DNA from: an uncultured Collinsella sp.
GTDB taxonomy: Bacteria > Actinomycetota > Coriobacteriia > Coriobacteriales > Coriobacteriaceae
Assembly (NCBI GenBank): GCA_900543945.1
Contig: UQTN01000058.1
Location: forward strand, 1 to 12,832
Reading direction: 5' to 3'
DNA: 12,832 bases
Position numbers and translations under genes: made by a program. The notes beneath the pieces are model-generated. The model saw only the letters and a list, made by a program, of their open reading frames with translations, was not told the origin of the DNA and ran no database searches. Shown piece by piece: positions 1 through 7,407 of the stretch (within the stretch, counting starts at the first letter, position 1; every line of letters begins with the position of its first letter).

Positions 1-415
<415 letters not shown>

Positions 416-433
416 ACGTGCCCCCGTCTGCGA

Positions 434-976
434 TTACTTGTCGTCGTTGAGATTTTGCTTGATGTCGTCCGCGGCATTGGCAGCGCTGTCCATCAGGGTG
501 TTGATGCTGCCGGGCACGTCGCCGTCGCTATCGATGCGGTAGCGCATGCCAAAGAACAGGCCAATGAGCATCAGCCAAATCGTGGCGCCCCAGGCAAACA
601 GCGCGACGATGGGGATCAGGATGGGGATGTTGAGGATGATCGCGTCGCGGCGCGTGGCGATAAACTTGGTGTCCAGGCTCAGACGGAAGAGCTTTTTGAG
701 GTACTCCCACACGCTGTCCATCTTCTTGGAGAAGTCGGTCTTTTCGCTCGACTTTTCGTAGGCGACCTGCGCGGCGACCATCTCAGCCGAGGGCTCGTCG
801 GCTGGCGCGGACTCGGTGGCGGCGTGCGCCGACGTGGTCTGCGTCTTGCCCTGCGACTCGAGCCAAATGATGGCGTCCAGGACGTTGCCGTCGGCGGCGT
901 CGAGCGCGGCCTTGGCGTCGGTGTAGCTCACGTTGCACTTGGTGCGGATGGTTTCAACTTTTTCGAGGTCGTCCAT
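434..976 (-). CDS. UBA-like / DUF4342 domain membrane protein
   Basis: A 180-residue protein. Residues 1-45 (MDDLEKVETIRTKCNVSYTD and following) have the pattern of a UBA/TS-N three-helix domain, as in elongation factor Ts and in DUF4342 proteins. A polar, Ala/Glu/Ser-rich linker covers about 46-80. A basic stretch with KKLFRLSLDTKFIATRR precedes one long hydrophobic segment (about 112-144), which could be one long helix or a tight hairpin. A short acidic tail with NAADDIKQNLNDDK follows. The arrangement predicts an anchored protein with the UBA-like domain in the cytoplasm. The ATG at 976 has a good AAAGGA site. It is first in an operon with the response regulator. A link to envelope-stress signalling is only inference. 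The function of DUF4342 is not known to me. Confidence 0.85.
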   Translation of the reverse strand: MDDLEKVETIRTKCNVSYTDAKAALDAADGNVLDAIIWLESQGKTQTTSAHAATESAPADEPSAEMVAAQVAYEKSSEKTDFSKKMDSVWEYLKKLFRLSLDTKFIATRRDAIILNIPILIPIVALFAWGATIWLMLIGLFFGMRYRIDSDGDVPGSINTLMDSAANAADDIKQNLNDDK

Positions 977-1089
977 GACCTGTCCTTTCGTTCGATGGGC
1001 GCGACGCCGGGCGATCTGCCCGGGCGCGAGCGTTGCGTTCGGCGGTCTGCGTTGCGCCGCCCCGCCCTTGGTCGAACTCTATAGTGCAG

Positions 1090-1117
1090 GTTATAGATTA
1101 AGCGATTCTTGAGCCAA
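1090..1117 (-). promoter_or_regulatory. Putative promoter of the DUF4342-response regulator operon
   Basis: Read on the minus strand, TTGGCT (1112-1117) and TATAAC (1090-1095) are separated by 16 bases. This would leave a GC-rich leader of about 105 bases before the ATG at 976. The leader contains a small dyad, CCGGGC/GCCCGG (1007-1012 with 1018-1023). A second AT-rich hexamer, TATAGA, lies just downstream, so the exact -10 is uncertain. Confidence 0.4.
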
Positions 1118-1227
1118 GATTAATGTTGGATGAGTTTTTGGGTGGTGCGGAGGCGGGCAGGGGCAGAAAAGGCAGGTTTTGCGTGGCGTGAAGGAGGGGC
1201 GGTCTGATCTTTGGGATAGCTGATGGC

Positions 1228-1407
1228 GAGGTCTAATACTTTTCCGAGAAGTGAATGAGTGAAAACGGACCCCCGAAGCATCGACACTTTAGAGGTGCCG
1301 CTTCCTGCGGTTTCAATGCTGAAATCCCACGATTTTGCCGCCGAAAAATGCGGATGTTTCAGAGGTCCAAAAACAGCCGTTCACTTCGCGGAAAAGTATT
1401 AGACCTC
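1228..1407. repeat. 180-base imperfect palindromic intergenic element (MITE-like)
   Basis: The left arm (1228-1290) begins GAGGTCTAATACTTTTCCG. The right arm (1345-1407) read on the other strand begins with the same 19 bases, then differs by one base and matches again through GAAGTGAA. Similarity continues further in, through GGACC and GAA-CATC blocks, to about 63 bases per arm. The centre (1291-1344) is unpaired apart from a short CCGC/GCGG hairpin. The arms lie outside any convincing gene; a short open frame across the element shows no protein-like features. Long near-perfect terminal inverted repeats around a non-coding core fit a miniature inverted-repeat element or a dispersed palindromic repeat. 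No target-site duplication is obvious. Transcribed, it would fold into a very long hairpin. Confidence 0.75.
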
Positions 1408-1492
1408 AATAGCGGGGGATGGGGTGCCGGTGCAAAACGGCGTCAGAAATGGGGTAAACAAGGCAAACGGATCTAATGGATCAAAAATCACG

Positions 1493-1520
1493 TTGCAAAA
1501 GTATGAAAATATCCTACAAT
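1493..1520 (+). promoter_or_regulatory. Promoter of the abiE pair, predicted leaderless
   Basis: TTGCAA (1493-1498) and TACAAT (1515-1520) are spaced by 16 bases. The start codon chosen for the antitoxin (1527) lies seven bases after the -10 hexamer, about where transcription would begin, and no Shine-Dalgarno site precedes it. The hexamer TTGCAA recurs as ATTGCAG next to the -10 (from 1519), giving a TTGCA/TGCAA dyad across the promoter. AbiEi proteins are known to repress their own promoters through inverted repeats, so this is a candidate operator. Confidence 0.5.
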
Positions 1521-1526
1521 TGCAGC

Positions 1527-2150
1527 ATGAAGTACTTTAGCAACATAGCGGCGATAAGCGAGCTTTCCGAGAGCGAGGGCGTGTTCACCACAGCCCAGGC
1601 GGCTCGCATGGACATCTCTCGAGATGCGCTAGCGCACTCATGCCGCGCAGGGCGTCTTGAACGGATATGCCACGGCGCCTACCGGATGTCTGGAACGCAG
1701 CGCCGAGACACCGACGAACTCAACGCCTTTTGGAAGCTCACCAATCCCTCCCTTTGCGCGTGGGAGAGAAAACGTCAGTGGGATGGCATCGCCGTGAGCG
1801 GTACGACAGCGGCGAACCTGCAGCAAATGGGCGATTTCTATCTGTCCCCCTACAGGATGACCGCGCCCATGCGTATCAATACAAGAAACGAATCCCTTTC
1901 TTTTGTAAAGCGCGAGATTGCTGAGCGGGACATCGTTTGGCTCGACGGCCTGCCGGTAACTAAACCCGAGCGCACGCTTGTCGATCTTTGCCTCGATTGC
2001 GAGGATCCCTCATTAATTATCGATGCCTATCACGACGCGCTTGGACGTGGACTCGATATACAACGGCTGAAGGATCTTGTAGAGGAGAACTCTAAAACCG
2101 CCAAACGACGCGAGCTGATGGCGCCTTTGCTGATGGTACTGAACGGGTAA
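1527..2150 (+). CDS. abiEi: AbiEi-family antitoxin / transcriptional repressor
   Basis: Antitoxin of a type IV toxin-antitoxin (AbiE phage-defence) pair. It counters the nucleotidyltransferase toxin encoded next to it and usually represses the operon. With the start at 1527 the protein has 207 residues. Residues about 5-55 form a winged helix-turn-helix (SEGVFTTAQAARMDISRDAL, then RAGRLERICHGAYRM). The C-terminal half has the family signature GLPVTKPERTLVDLCLD (141-157) and DAYHDALGRG (167-176). Earlier in-frame ATGs at 1476 and 1503 exist, but they lie before or inside the promoter hexamers, and the protein pattern begins naturally at MKYFSNIAAISEL. The toxin gene starts 15 bases downstream, which fits an operon. 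The family call is strong from both the sequence and the neighbour. Confidence 0.88.
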   Translation: MKYFSNIAAISELSESEGVFTTAQAARMDISRDALAHSCRAGRLERICHGAYRMSGTQRRDTDELNAFWKLTNPSLCAWERKRQWDGIAVSGTTAANLQQMGDFYLSPYRMTAPMRINTRNESLSFVKREIAERDIVWLDGLPVTKPERTLVDLCLDCEDPSLIIDAYHDALGRGLDIQRLKDLVEENSKTAKRRELMAPLLMVLNG

Positions 2151-2165
2151 TGCGAAACGGAGGAC

Positions 2166-3056
2166 ATGGTGAAGTACAAAACGCCTGCCGCATTGGAGAT
2201 GGCTGTTAGGAATGCCGCAAGAGAATCACCAATGGATACTAATCGGGCAATCGTCGGTTTCTACTTTCATCGCTTCCTATGTCGCGTTTTTTCAGAAGAT
2301 GACGGCAGCTTTGTGCTCAAGGGCGGTCAAAGCGTCCTGGCGCGAACACTCGATGCACGTGTCACAAGAGATATTGACTTGGTTGCTCAAGAGGAGAGTC
2401 TCGAAGAGGCTATTGTCGATCTGGTGCAGGCTGCTTCGATTGATCTGGAGGATTTCGTTTCGTTCGTCTTTGATCGTGCAGAGCAAATCAAAGAAGAAGA
2501 TGAGTATCGGTGCGGTACGAAGGTGTGGTTCACCCCCTTTATGGGAACCAAGAAGCTACAGCCAATTTCAATTGACTTGGTAATTGATGAAGTGCGGGGA
2601 CTTGAGCCTGAGGTTCTTGCGCCGATCGATCGTCTGAATATCGAGGGGCTCCCAGTCTGCGACTATCGAGTATGCCGAGTGGAGAGTGCCCTTGCAGATA
2701 AATTGCTCGCAATGATAGAGATGCATGAGGGCCGTGCTTCATCGCGAATCAAGGATATAGTCGACATCTTGGTGTACGCGAAAACTTGCTTCGTCGATGG
2801 GGCTACGCTTGTCGAGAGGGTCGAGAAAGAAGCGTCTGCCCGCAAAGTGGCAATGCCGGAAGAGTTCGTGGCGCCTCTCTGGTGGAAACAAAATGGTTCT
2901 GCACAGTACGTAAAGATGGCGAGGCAGGCGGGGGTACTTGATCTCGCGGGGAACATTGCTGGGGCAGAAGAGGTCGTCAATCGGTTGTATACACCGTGCT
3001 TTAATCATTCGGCGAATGTGTGCAAATGGAATCCTCAGACTACGGGATGGGAGTAG
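2166..3056 (+). CDS. abiEii: AbiEii-family nucleotidyltransferase toxin
   Basis: Toxin of the AbiE type IV system, a DUF1814 nucleotidyltransferase. Known members inhibit growth by adding nucleotides to tRNA acceptor ends. The 296-residue protein has the family motifs in order. LKGGQSVLARTLDARVTRDIDL (51-72) carries the GG(S) turn and the metal-binding D69 and D71. D137 sits in ISIDLVID. K179 lies in ADKLLAM, and RIKDIVDIL (194-202) gives the last conserved acidic positions. All expected catalytic residues are present, so the enzyme looks active. The ATG at 2166 has a GGAGG site and lies 15 bases after the antitoxin stop. The last 20 or so residues (CFNHSANVCKWNPQTTGWE) are cysteine/tryptophan-rich and may be an unrelated tail. 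A strong hairpin follows the stop. Confidence 0.92.
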   Translation: MVKYKTPAALEMAVRNAARESPMDTNRAIVGFYFHRFLCRVFSEDDGSFVLKGGQSVLARTLDARVTRDIDLVAQEESLEEAIVDLVQAASIDLEDFVSFVFDRAEQIKEEDEYRCGTKVWFTPFMGTKKLQPISIDLVIDEVRGLEPEVLAPIDRLNIEGLPVCDYRVCRVESALADKLLAMIEMHEGRASSRIKDIVDILVYAKTCFVDGATLVERVEKEASARKVAMPEEFVAPLWWKQNGSAQYVKMARQAGVLDLAGNIAGAEEVVNRLYTPCFNHSANVCKWNPQTTGWE

Positions 3057-3067
3057 CCCAGACAGTT

Positions 3068-3102
3068 AAGCCGGCGGCAGGAGCTGGTCCCGCCGCCGGC
3101 TT
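3068..3102. terminator. Bidirectional hairpin between abiEii and the HsdS-like gene
   Basis: AAGCCGGCGGC (3068-3078) pairs perfectly with GCCGCCGGCTT (3092-3102), an 11-bp stem with a 13-base loop. It lies between two convergent genes and could stop transcription from both sides. The T-tract is only two bases on each strand, so intrinsic termination is probable and not certain. Confidence 0.6.
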
Positions 3103-3125
3103 GGGGCGTTACTGCTGCCTATGTG

Positions 3126-4562
3126 TTACTCGCAGATTTGGTCGAGCACTTCGGTGATGGTCTTTTTTGCGACTTCGAGGTTGCGCTGGGCTTGGGCGAC
3201 GGCAGCCTCGGCTTGTTTCTTTGTTTCTACGACCTCGGCAAAGCGATTGATGGATTCGCTGTACTCGCGCGTGCGCGGGTCGAGCGCTGGCGGGACTTCG
3301 ATCTCGAACAGGTCGTTAGGGCGGATGGCGCGGATGCTGGCTGCTTCGGTTAATGCTTGAATCAGCTGTGCCCCATGGCCTTCGGTAAGGTATCCAACGA
3401 TTATCTCCGAAAACACTACGCGCTCCTCTTCGGTCATCGTTTGGAACGACGGGCGAATGACGGTGGTGTTATGCGAAGCAACTAGGTGTTGCTTCGCGTC
3501 ATCGGCGCTGACGACGAGCAGGTTGGACGCGCCGTAGCGACCCAGCATGCGTGGCATGACGATATCTCCAGCGCGGAGCTCATATCGATCGAGAACGCTG
3601 GGGTTCACCTTTACGATTTTGGAATCCGAGCTATTTGCACTCTCTACAGCATATGCGGGTAGAAGGTTGCCATCTTGAAAATCCTGAGATGAGATGCGGC
3701 GTACCTCGATTGCATCAATGTCGTTTGATGTGGTGCTCTCGCGGGGCATAAATGGAGCTACTCGCGTAAAAGCGTCACCGAGCGTAGCCCTGTAGTTTCG
3801 GGTGAGGCTGATAAGGCTGATTTTGCCTTTTGAGAGGGCTGCGCGATGCAGCAGCAATTCACGCGTGGCAAAAGTGGACGTTTCGATAGGCGTTGATCTG
3901 GGCGTATTGGTATCAATGCGGGCCCAGTCGGGGGAGATGGAAAAGGTGATATCTGAGTAATACGATGTTTCTGTCACATATCGAAAACGCGGCCCGGATT
4001 CGATTGCGCTGCGAAATGCAACGCTGCGATTTCCTGAAGACAATATGAGAAGCGCGCTTGTCATGTAGGGCCTGGGTTCAGAAAGTGGCAAATACACGAC
4101 GCTCTCGATGAGTCCTTCGCGTATCAGGATCGTGCGCGCCTGCTCGGCTTTATCGAGTAGATCGGCGGGCAGCACTACGGCTGCGCGAGTGCGATTCGAA
4201 AGGGCGAGCGCATACAGACACCAAATAAAGGGACCCCAGTCACAGAAATCGAGGTAGCCGGGCTCTAAGTAATCGATCAAGGCGATACATTCTTTTTCGA
4301 TGTCGTGTTTGCCCGTACGGTAATACCCCGATGCGTCGATAAACACCGGAGCCGCATCGCCATTGCCCGCGCCCTGCCTGCCGGGTTCAAGCTCGCAAAT
4401 ATCGGGTACGCCGTTGCTGTTCAGGCTGAAACATTCACGAAGCGCCTTACAGTCGATGGCGCCAGGCAGACGGACGGTGAGTAGACGGCTGCCCTGCTCC
4501 AGATTAAGCGCGCGTGAGAGGGCGGCGGCGGTGAGACGTGGCAATGATGTTGTTTCACGCAT
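3126..4562 (-). CDS. Orphan type I RM-like protein: degenerate methylase half fused to an HsdS-like specificity domain
   Basis: A 478-residue protein. Residues about 108-185 (FIWCLYALALSNRTRAAVVL, then LIREGLIESVVYLPL and SALLILSSGNRSVAF) resemble the segment of HsdM/N6-adenine methylases that follows the catalytic NPPF motif. Neither an NPPF/Y motif nor the glycine-rich AdoMet loop is visible in the first 107 residues. From about 250 to 425 the pattern is that of an HsdS target-recognition domain: RAGDIVMPRMLGRYG (330-344), ASHNTTVIRP (362-371), and SIRAIRPNDLFEIEVPP (409-425). The last 45 residues are an Ala/Glu/Lys coiled coil, like HsdS conserved regions. ATG 4562 has an AGAAAGGG site. 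No hsdR or complete hsdM is nearby. It may bind DNA without methylating it, or partner an enzyme encoded elsewhere. Domain resemblance is fairly clear; the role is unknown. Confidence 0.65.
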   Translation of the reverse strand: MRETTSLPRLTAAALSRALNLEQGSRLLTVRLPGAIDCKALRECFSLNSNGVPDICELEPGRQGAGNGDAAPVFIDASGYYRTGKHDIEKECIALIDYLEPGYLDFCDWGPFIWCLYALALSNRTRAAVVLPADLLDKAEQARTILIREGLIESVVYLPLSEPRPYMTSALLILSSGNRSVAFRSAIESGPRFRYVTETSYYSDITFSISPDWARIDTNTPRSTPIETSTFATRELLLHRAALSKGKISLISLTRNYRATLGDAFTRVAPFMPRESTTSNDIDAIEVRRISSQDFQDGNLLPAYAVESANSSDSKIVKVNPSVLDRYELRAGDIVMPRMLGRYGASNLLVVSADDAKQHLVASHNTTVIRPSFQTMTEEERVVFSEIIVGYLTEGHGAQLIQALTEAASIRAIRPNDLFEIEVPPALDPRTREYSESINRFAEVVETKKQAEAAVAQAQRNLEVAKKTITEVLDQICE

Positions 4563-4625
4563 GTATAGAGCCCTTTCTTCTTAGTGGGTTATATATTAGC
4601 AGAAAATTTTGATAATTTCTAATGA

Positions 4626-4652
4626 CGAGAACAGAGCACTGTGCTATTCTCG
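4626..4652. promoter_or_regulatory. Imperfect dyad in the divergent intergenic region
   Basis: The 290-base gap between the divergent genes starting at 4562 and 4853 is AT-richer than its surroundings. It holds a dyad with a perfect core AGCAC-T-GTGCT (4635-4645) and outer arms CGAGAA (4626-4631) and TTCTCG (4647-4652), joined by an asymmetric bulge. It could be an operator for either gene or the stem of a leader hairpin. A weak plus-strand promoter, TTGTCA (4768-4773) and CATTCT (4791-4796) at 17 bases, lies upstream of the 305-residue gene. Nothing else stands out. Confidence 0.35.
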
Positions 4653-4852
4653 AAGTAATCCAAAACCAACTCAATACAAACTGCTTGATGCAATCGCTAC
4701 ACAGCCTTTAGGTAAACTGCGCTATCAAGCAGGGTGATTTCACTAACGAAGCTACAGGTTAGGTCGATTGTCATCGTCCATGCCTCAGACCATTCTAAAA
4801 CATAGAACAGACTTATCGACAAACATCCGCAACCGGATAGGAAGAAGCATTC

Positions 4853-5770
4853 ATGAAGAATGAAGACAGCATTTACGAGGTGTTCCTCAACACGATCGAC
4901 GAAGATCTCCGCAGCATGTGCAAAAAGAACGGGAAGGCAGAGATGCCGTTTCCGTATCCGTACTGCGGCGAGCAGGATACCGAGCGCTTGGCCAAGGCAC
5001 TCGTTGACGTGCTGGAAAAGCACTCGCCCGATATTCCCGGGCTGGTGCCCGAGCAGTATCGAGACGATGTGCACGAGGCCCGCGAGCTTTTGGCCGCAGC
5101 GTCGCTCGCTTTGTTGTCGCTGTATTTTCCCCAGCGCGATAACTGCGCGCACTGCATGGCCATCTTAATTGGCATGTTTGAGCACGGAAGCAATCCGCGC
5201 TTTAAGTCGAGCGGTGTGCGCATGTTCGAGCAGGTTACGACAGGTATGAAGTACTCGTCTGAACAAGGTGGATATATTCTGTCTCGCTTTGTGCGAAGCA
5301 TCGACTACAAAAGACCCTGCGACCACGTGCATCGCGATGGGTCGCGCGGTTTTACGGCGGACGAGGACGATGCCGTCATGTTTTATAAGCGCTATCTCAA
5401 GGTGCAGAGACACGTCTTCGATACCAGTTCGCGTTTCAACTTTGAGCTATGCGTCAAACGCCCGTTTGAGGCACTTTCGGACAATCGGCAGAACTTTTAT
5501 TGCATGGAGGAAAAGATGGAAATCGATTTGGCAACTAAGGTACGGGAGCTCCAGGACCGCTACACCCTCAACTTCGCTCAGGCCAAAGAGTATGACCTGC
5601 TCGACAAGCTGATGATCGATGCATTGCTTGCATATCTGCGCGACGGGTCAGTCTCAATCGCGGCGCGTGAGAGCTATGTGGCGCAAACCGAGCGTCTGAT
5701 TGACGGTGCGGTCAAGTTGCCGTGTGCGACGAGCCCCAAGGAGGGCACCGGCGTCGACCGTATTTCCTAG
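4853..5770 (+). CDS. Unrecognised 305-residue protein encoded before the VirD4-like ATPase
   Basis: I do not recognise a family. The protein is soluble and mixed in charge, with no signal peptide or membrane helix. Residues 44-110 look helical, and 81-92 (AAASLALLSLYF) is the most hydrophobic stretch. There are several cysteines, including C23, C38 and a CxxC pair (C98, C101 in NCAHCM), and a His/Asp/Cys cluster at 151-163 (DYKRPCDHVHRDG). A metal site is possible but not shown. The C-terminal 75 residues are helical with many charged residues. The ATG at 4853 has an AGGAAG site; bases read as ordinary coding sequence throughout. The VirD4-like gene starts 38 bases after the stop with no terminator between, so the two are probably co-expressed and may work together. 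Confidence 0.8.
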   Translation: MKNEDSIYEVFLNTIDEDLRSMCKKNGKAEMPFPYPYCGEQDTERLAKALVDVLEKHSPDIPGLVPEQYRDDVHEARELLAAASLALLSLYFPQRDNCAHCMAILIGMFEHGSNPRFKSSGVRMFEQVTTGMKYSSEQGGYILSRFVRSIDYKRPCDHVHRDGSRGFTADEDDAVMFYKRYLKVQRHVFDTSSRFNFELCVKRPFEALSDNRQNFYCMEEKMEIDLATKVRELQDRYTLNFAQAKEYDLLDKLMIDALLAYLRDGSVSIAARESYVAQTERLIDGAVKLPCATSPKEGTGVDRIS

Positions 5771-5808
5771 CAATCACGCAGAACTATCGACAAGAAAGGG
5801 GCCGTGCC

Positions 5809-7293
5809 ATGTCGGTCATTAAGATGTACGGCTACGAGGCCGCGCAGCAAACGGAGTATCAGACCAAGAAGTGGGCGACTAAGGAGGAGATGCAGGCGCT
5901 GTCGTCTGGCGATGAGCAGCGCGATGTGATCCTGGCTAAGGGTGCCACGGTGGCGTTCTACGAGGACGACAAGCATTGGGAGACGAGCGTGTCCAACAAT
6001 GTGTTTGCCTTTGGCGGTACCGGCAGCGGCAAGACGGCGAGCTTCGTTTTGCCCAACCTGCTCAATCACCACGAGTGCTGCTATGTGGTCACGGACACCA
6101 AGGGCGAGCTGCTGCGCCGTACGGGGAAGGGCTTCGAGGAGGACGGCTACGAGGTAACGGTTCTCGACACCATCAATCCCGAGCAGTCGTCCGGGTACGA
6201 TCCTTTGCGCTACGTGATGGATGTCGAGGACATCCCCACCACAGTGGCGTCAATCATGGAGGGGGTCGATCCTGACGGGCGTAGCTTTAGGGACGATCCG
6301 TTTTGGGACAATGCGAGCGATCTGCTACTTCGAGCGATTATTGGAATCCTGTTCCTCTTAGAGTGCCTTGCCGGCACATTTGCGCCGGACGGGGATCCCG
6401 CAGCTCCGCGACGCTATCTTAAGATGAACAACGTCTTTAAGCTGGCGGCACTCATCAAGGTTACGGGAGATGGCGAGGGACGATTTCCGCTGGATCACCT
6501 TGTGGAGCAGGTGGAGTCCAGGGAATTTCTTGGCAAGTATGATTCTGCGAACGCGGACCTGTATGGCGTTGAGCAGTATCGTGATTTTCGCGGGGCAGCC
6601 GATAGGACGCTTAAGAGCATTCTGATCACGCTCAACGCGACCATCTCGCGGCTTAAGACTCCCCAGCTCATGCGCGTCTTTGAGAAAGACGAGATGCGCC
6701 TCGACCGTATCGACGAGGGCAAGCGCGTAATCGATCTTAAGGTGAGCGACAACGACTCGACCAATGCATGGCTTGCGAACGTTGCCCTTAAGCAGCTGTT
6801 TAACCTGGCCCAGCGCCGCGCTGATTCCAACCCCAGCGGGCATTTGCAGCGCCACGTGCAGTTTATTCTTGATGAGTTTCCCAACGTGGGCCGCATTCCC
6901 GATTTTGAGCGGAGTATTGCGACCGTGCGCAGCCGTGGCATTAGCTTTTTGATGTGCGCGCAATCGCTGAGTCAGCTCGATGGTGTGTACGGCAAATCCG
7001 CAGCGCTTACCATCCTCGATAACTGCGACAGCTTGATCTATATGGGCGGCGGCAGCAACATCGCGACACAGGAGTACATAAGCAATCTGTGCGGCGAGTC
7101 GGTTTTGGGCACCAATTACGTGGGCGCCGAGCGCACTGCCGTCGATGTGCGCGGTTGCGTGATAACCCCGGGCGAGGTGGGGCTTATGCCGCGCACCGAC
7201 TGCCTGGTCAAAGTGACCGGCATGCGCCCCTTCCGTGCCAAGAAGTATTTTTGCGGCGATCATCCCAATGCGGCCAAGTGGCTGAGGGATTAG
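5809..7293 (+). CDS. VirD4/TraG-like type IV coupling ATPase lacking a membrane anchor
   Basis: A DNA-pumping ATPase of the VirD4/TraG (type IV coupling protein) family, 494 residues from the ATG at 5809, which has a GAAAGGGG site. An open frame extends upstream to 5722 but overlaps the previous gene and is not protein-like. Motifs: Walker A FGGTGSGKT (68-76); TDTKGELLRR (95-104) and SGYDPLRYV (128-136), both typical of coupling proteins; DPFWDNASDLLLRA (163-176); Walker B FILDEFPNVGRIPDF (352-366); and the sensor region MCAQSLSQL (382-390). Usual VirD4 proteins start with one or two membrane helices; here the protein starts MSVIKMYGYEAAQQ and reaches the ATPase fold within 60 residues. No relaxase, VirB4 or pore genes are in the window. 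It may be a mobilisation remnant or have another DNA- or protein-handling role. Confidence 0.9.
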   Translation: MSVIKMYGYEAAQQTEYQTKKWATKEEMQALSSGDEQRDVILAKGATVAFYEDDKHWETSVSNNVFAFGGTGSGKTASFVLPNLLNHHECCYVVTDTKGELLRRTGKGFEEDGYEVTVLDTINPEQSSGYDPLRYVMDVEDIPTTVASIMEGVDPDGRSFRDDPFWDNASDLLLRAIIGILFLLECLAGTFAPDGDPAAPRRYLKMNNVFKLAALIKVTGDGEGRFPLDHLVEQVESREFLGKYDSANADLYGVEQYRDFRGAADRTLKSILITLNATISRLKTPQLMRVFEKDEMRLDRIDEGKRVIDLKVSDNDSTNAWLANVALKQLFNLAQRRADSNPSGHLQRHVQFILDEFPNVGRIPDFERSIATVRSRGISFLMCAQSLSQLDGVYGKSAALTILDNCDSLIYMGGGSNIATQEYISNLCGESVLGTNYVGAERTAVDVRGCVITPGEVGLMPRTDCLVKVTGMRPFRAKKYFCGDHPNAAKWLRD

Positions 7294-7330
7294 TCCTTGC
7301 AGCTTCGCGCGCTCCATCTTGCCTATTTGA

Positions 7331-7372
7331 CCGCACGGCTTCCATTGGCCGCTAGCCGTGCGGCCTCGTTTT
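7331..7372 (+). terminator. Intrinsic terminator after the VirD4-like gene
   Basis: CCGCACGGCT (7331-7340) pairs with AGCCGTGCGG (7354-7363) as a perfect 10-bp stem with a 13-base loop. CCTCG and then TTTT (7369-7372) follow. It lies 38 bases after the stop of the ATPase gene and before the clpP-like gene, which suggests that the latter has its own promoter. Confidence 0.75.
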
Positions 7373-7407
7373 ACTTCCTTACCGATTCCGTTTAGAAGGG
7401 AATTACC

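Noticed and set aside
1255..1476. 73-codon plus-strand open frame
   Set aside because: It lies across the palindromic element and has no ribosome site or protein-like pattern.
5722..5808. Upstream extension of the VirD4-like gene
   Set aside because: It overlaps the end of the 305-residue gene, and the GAAAGGGG site points to the ATG at 5809.
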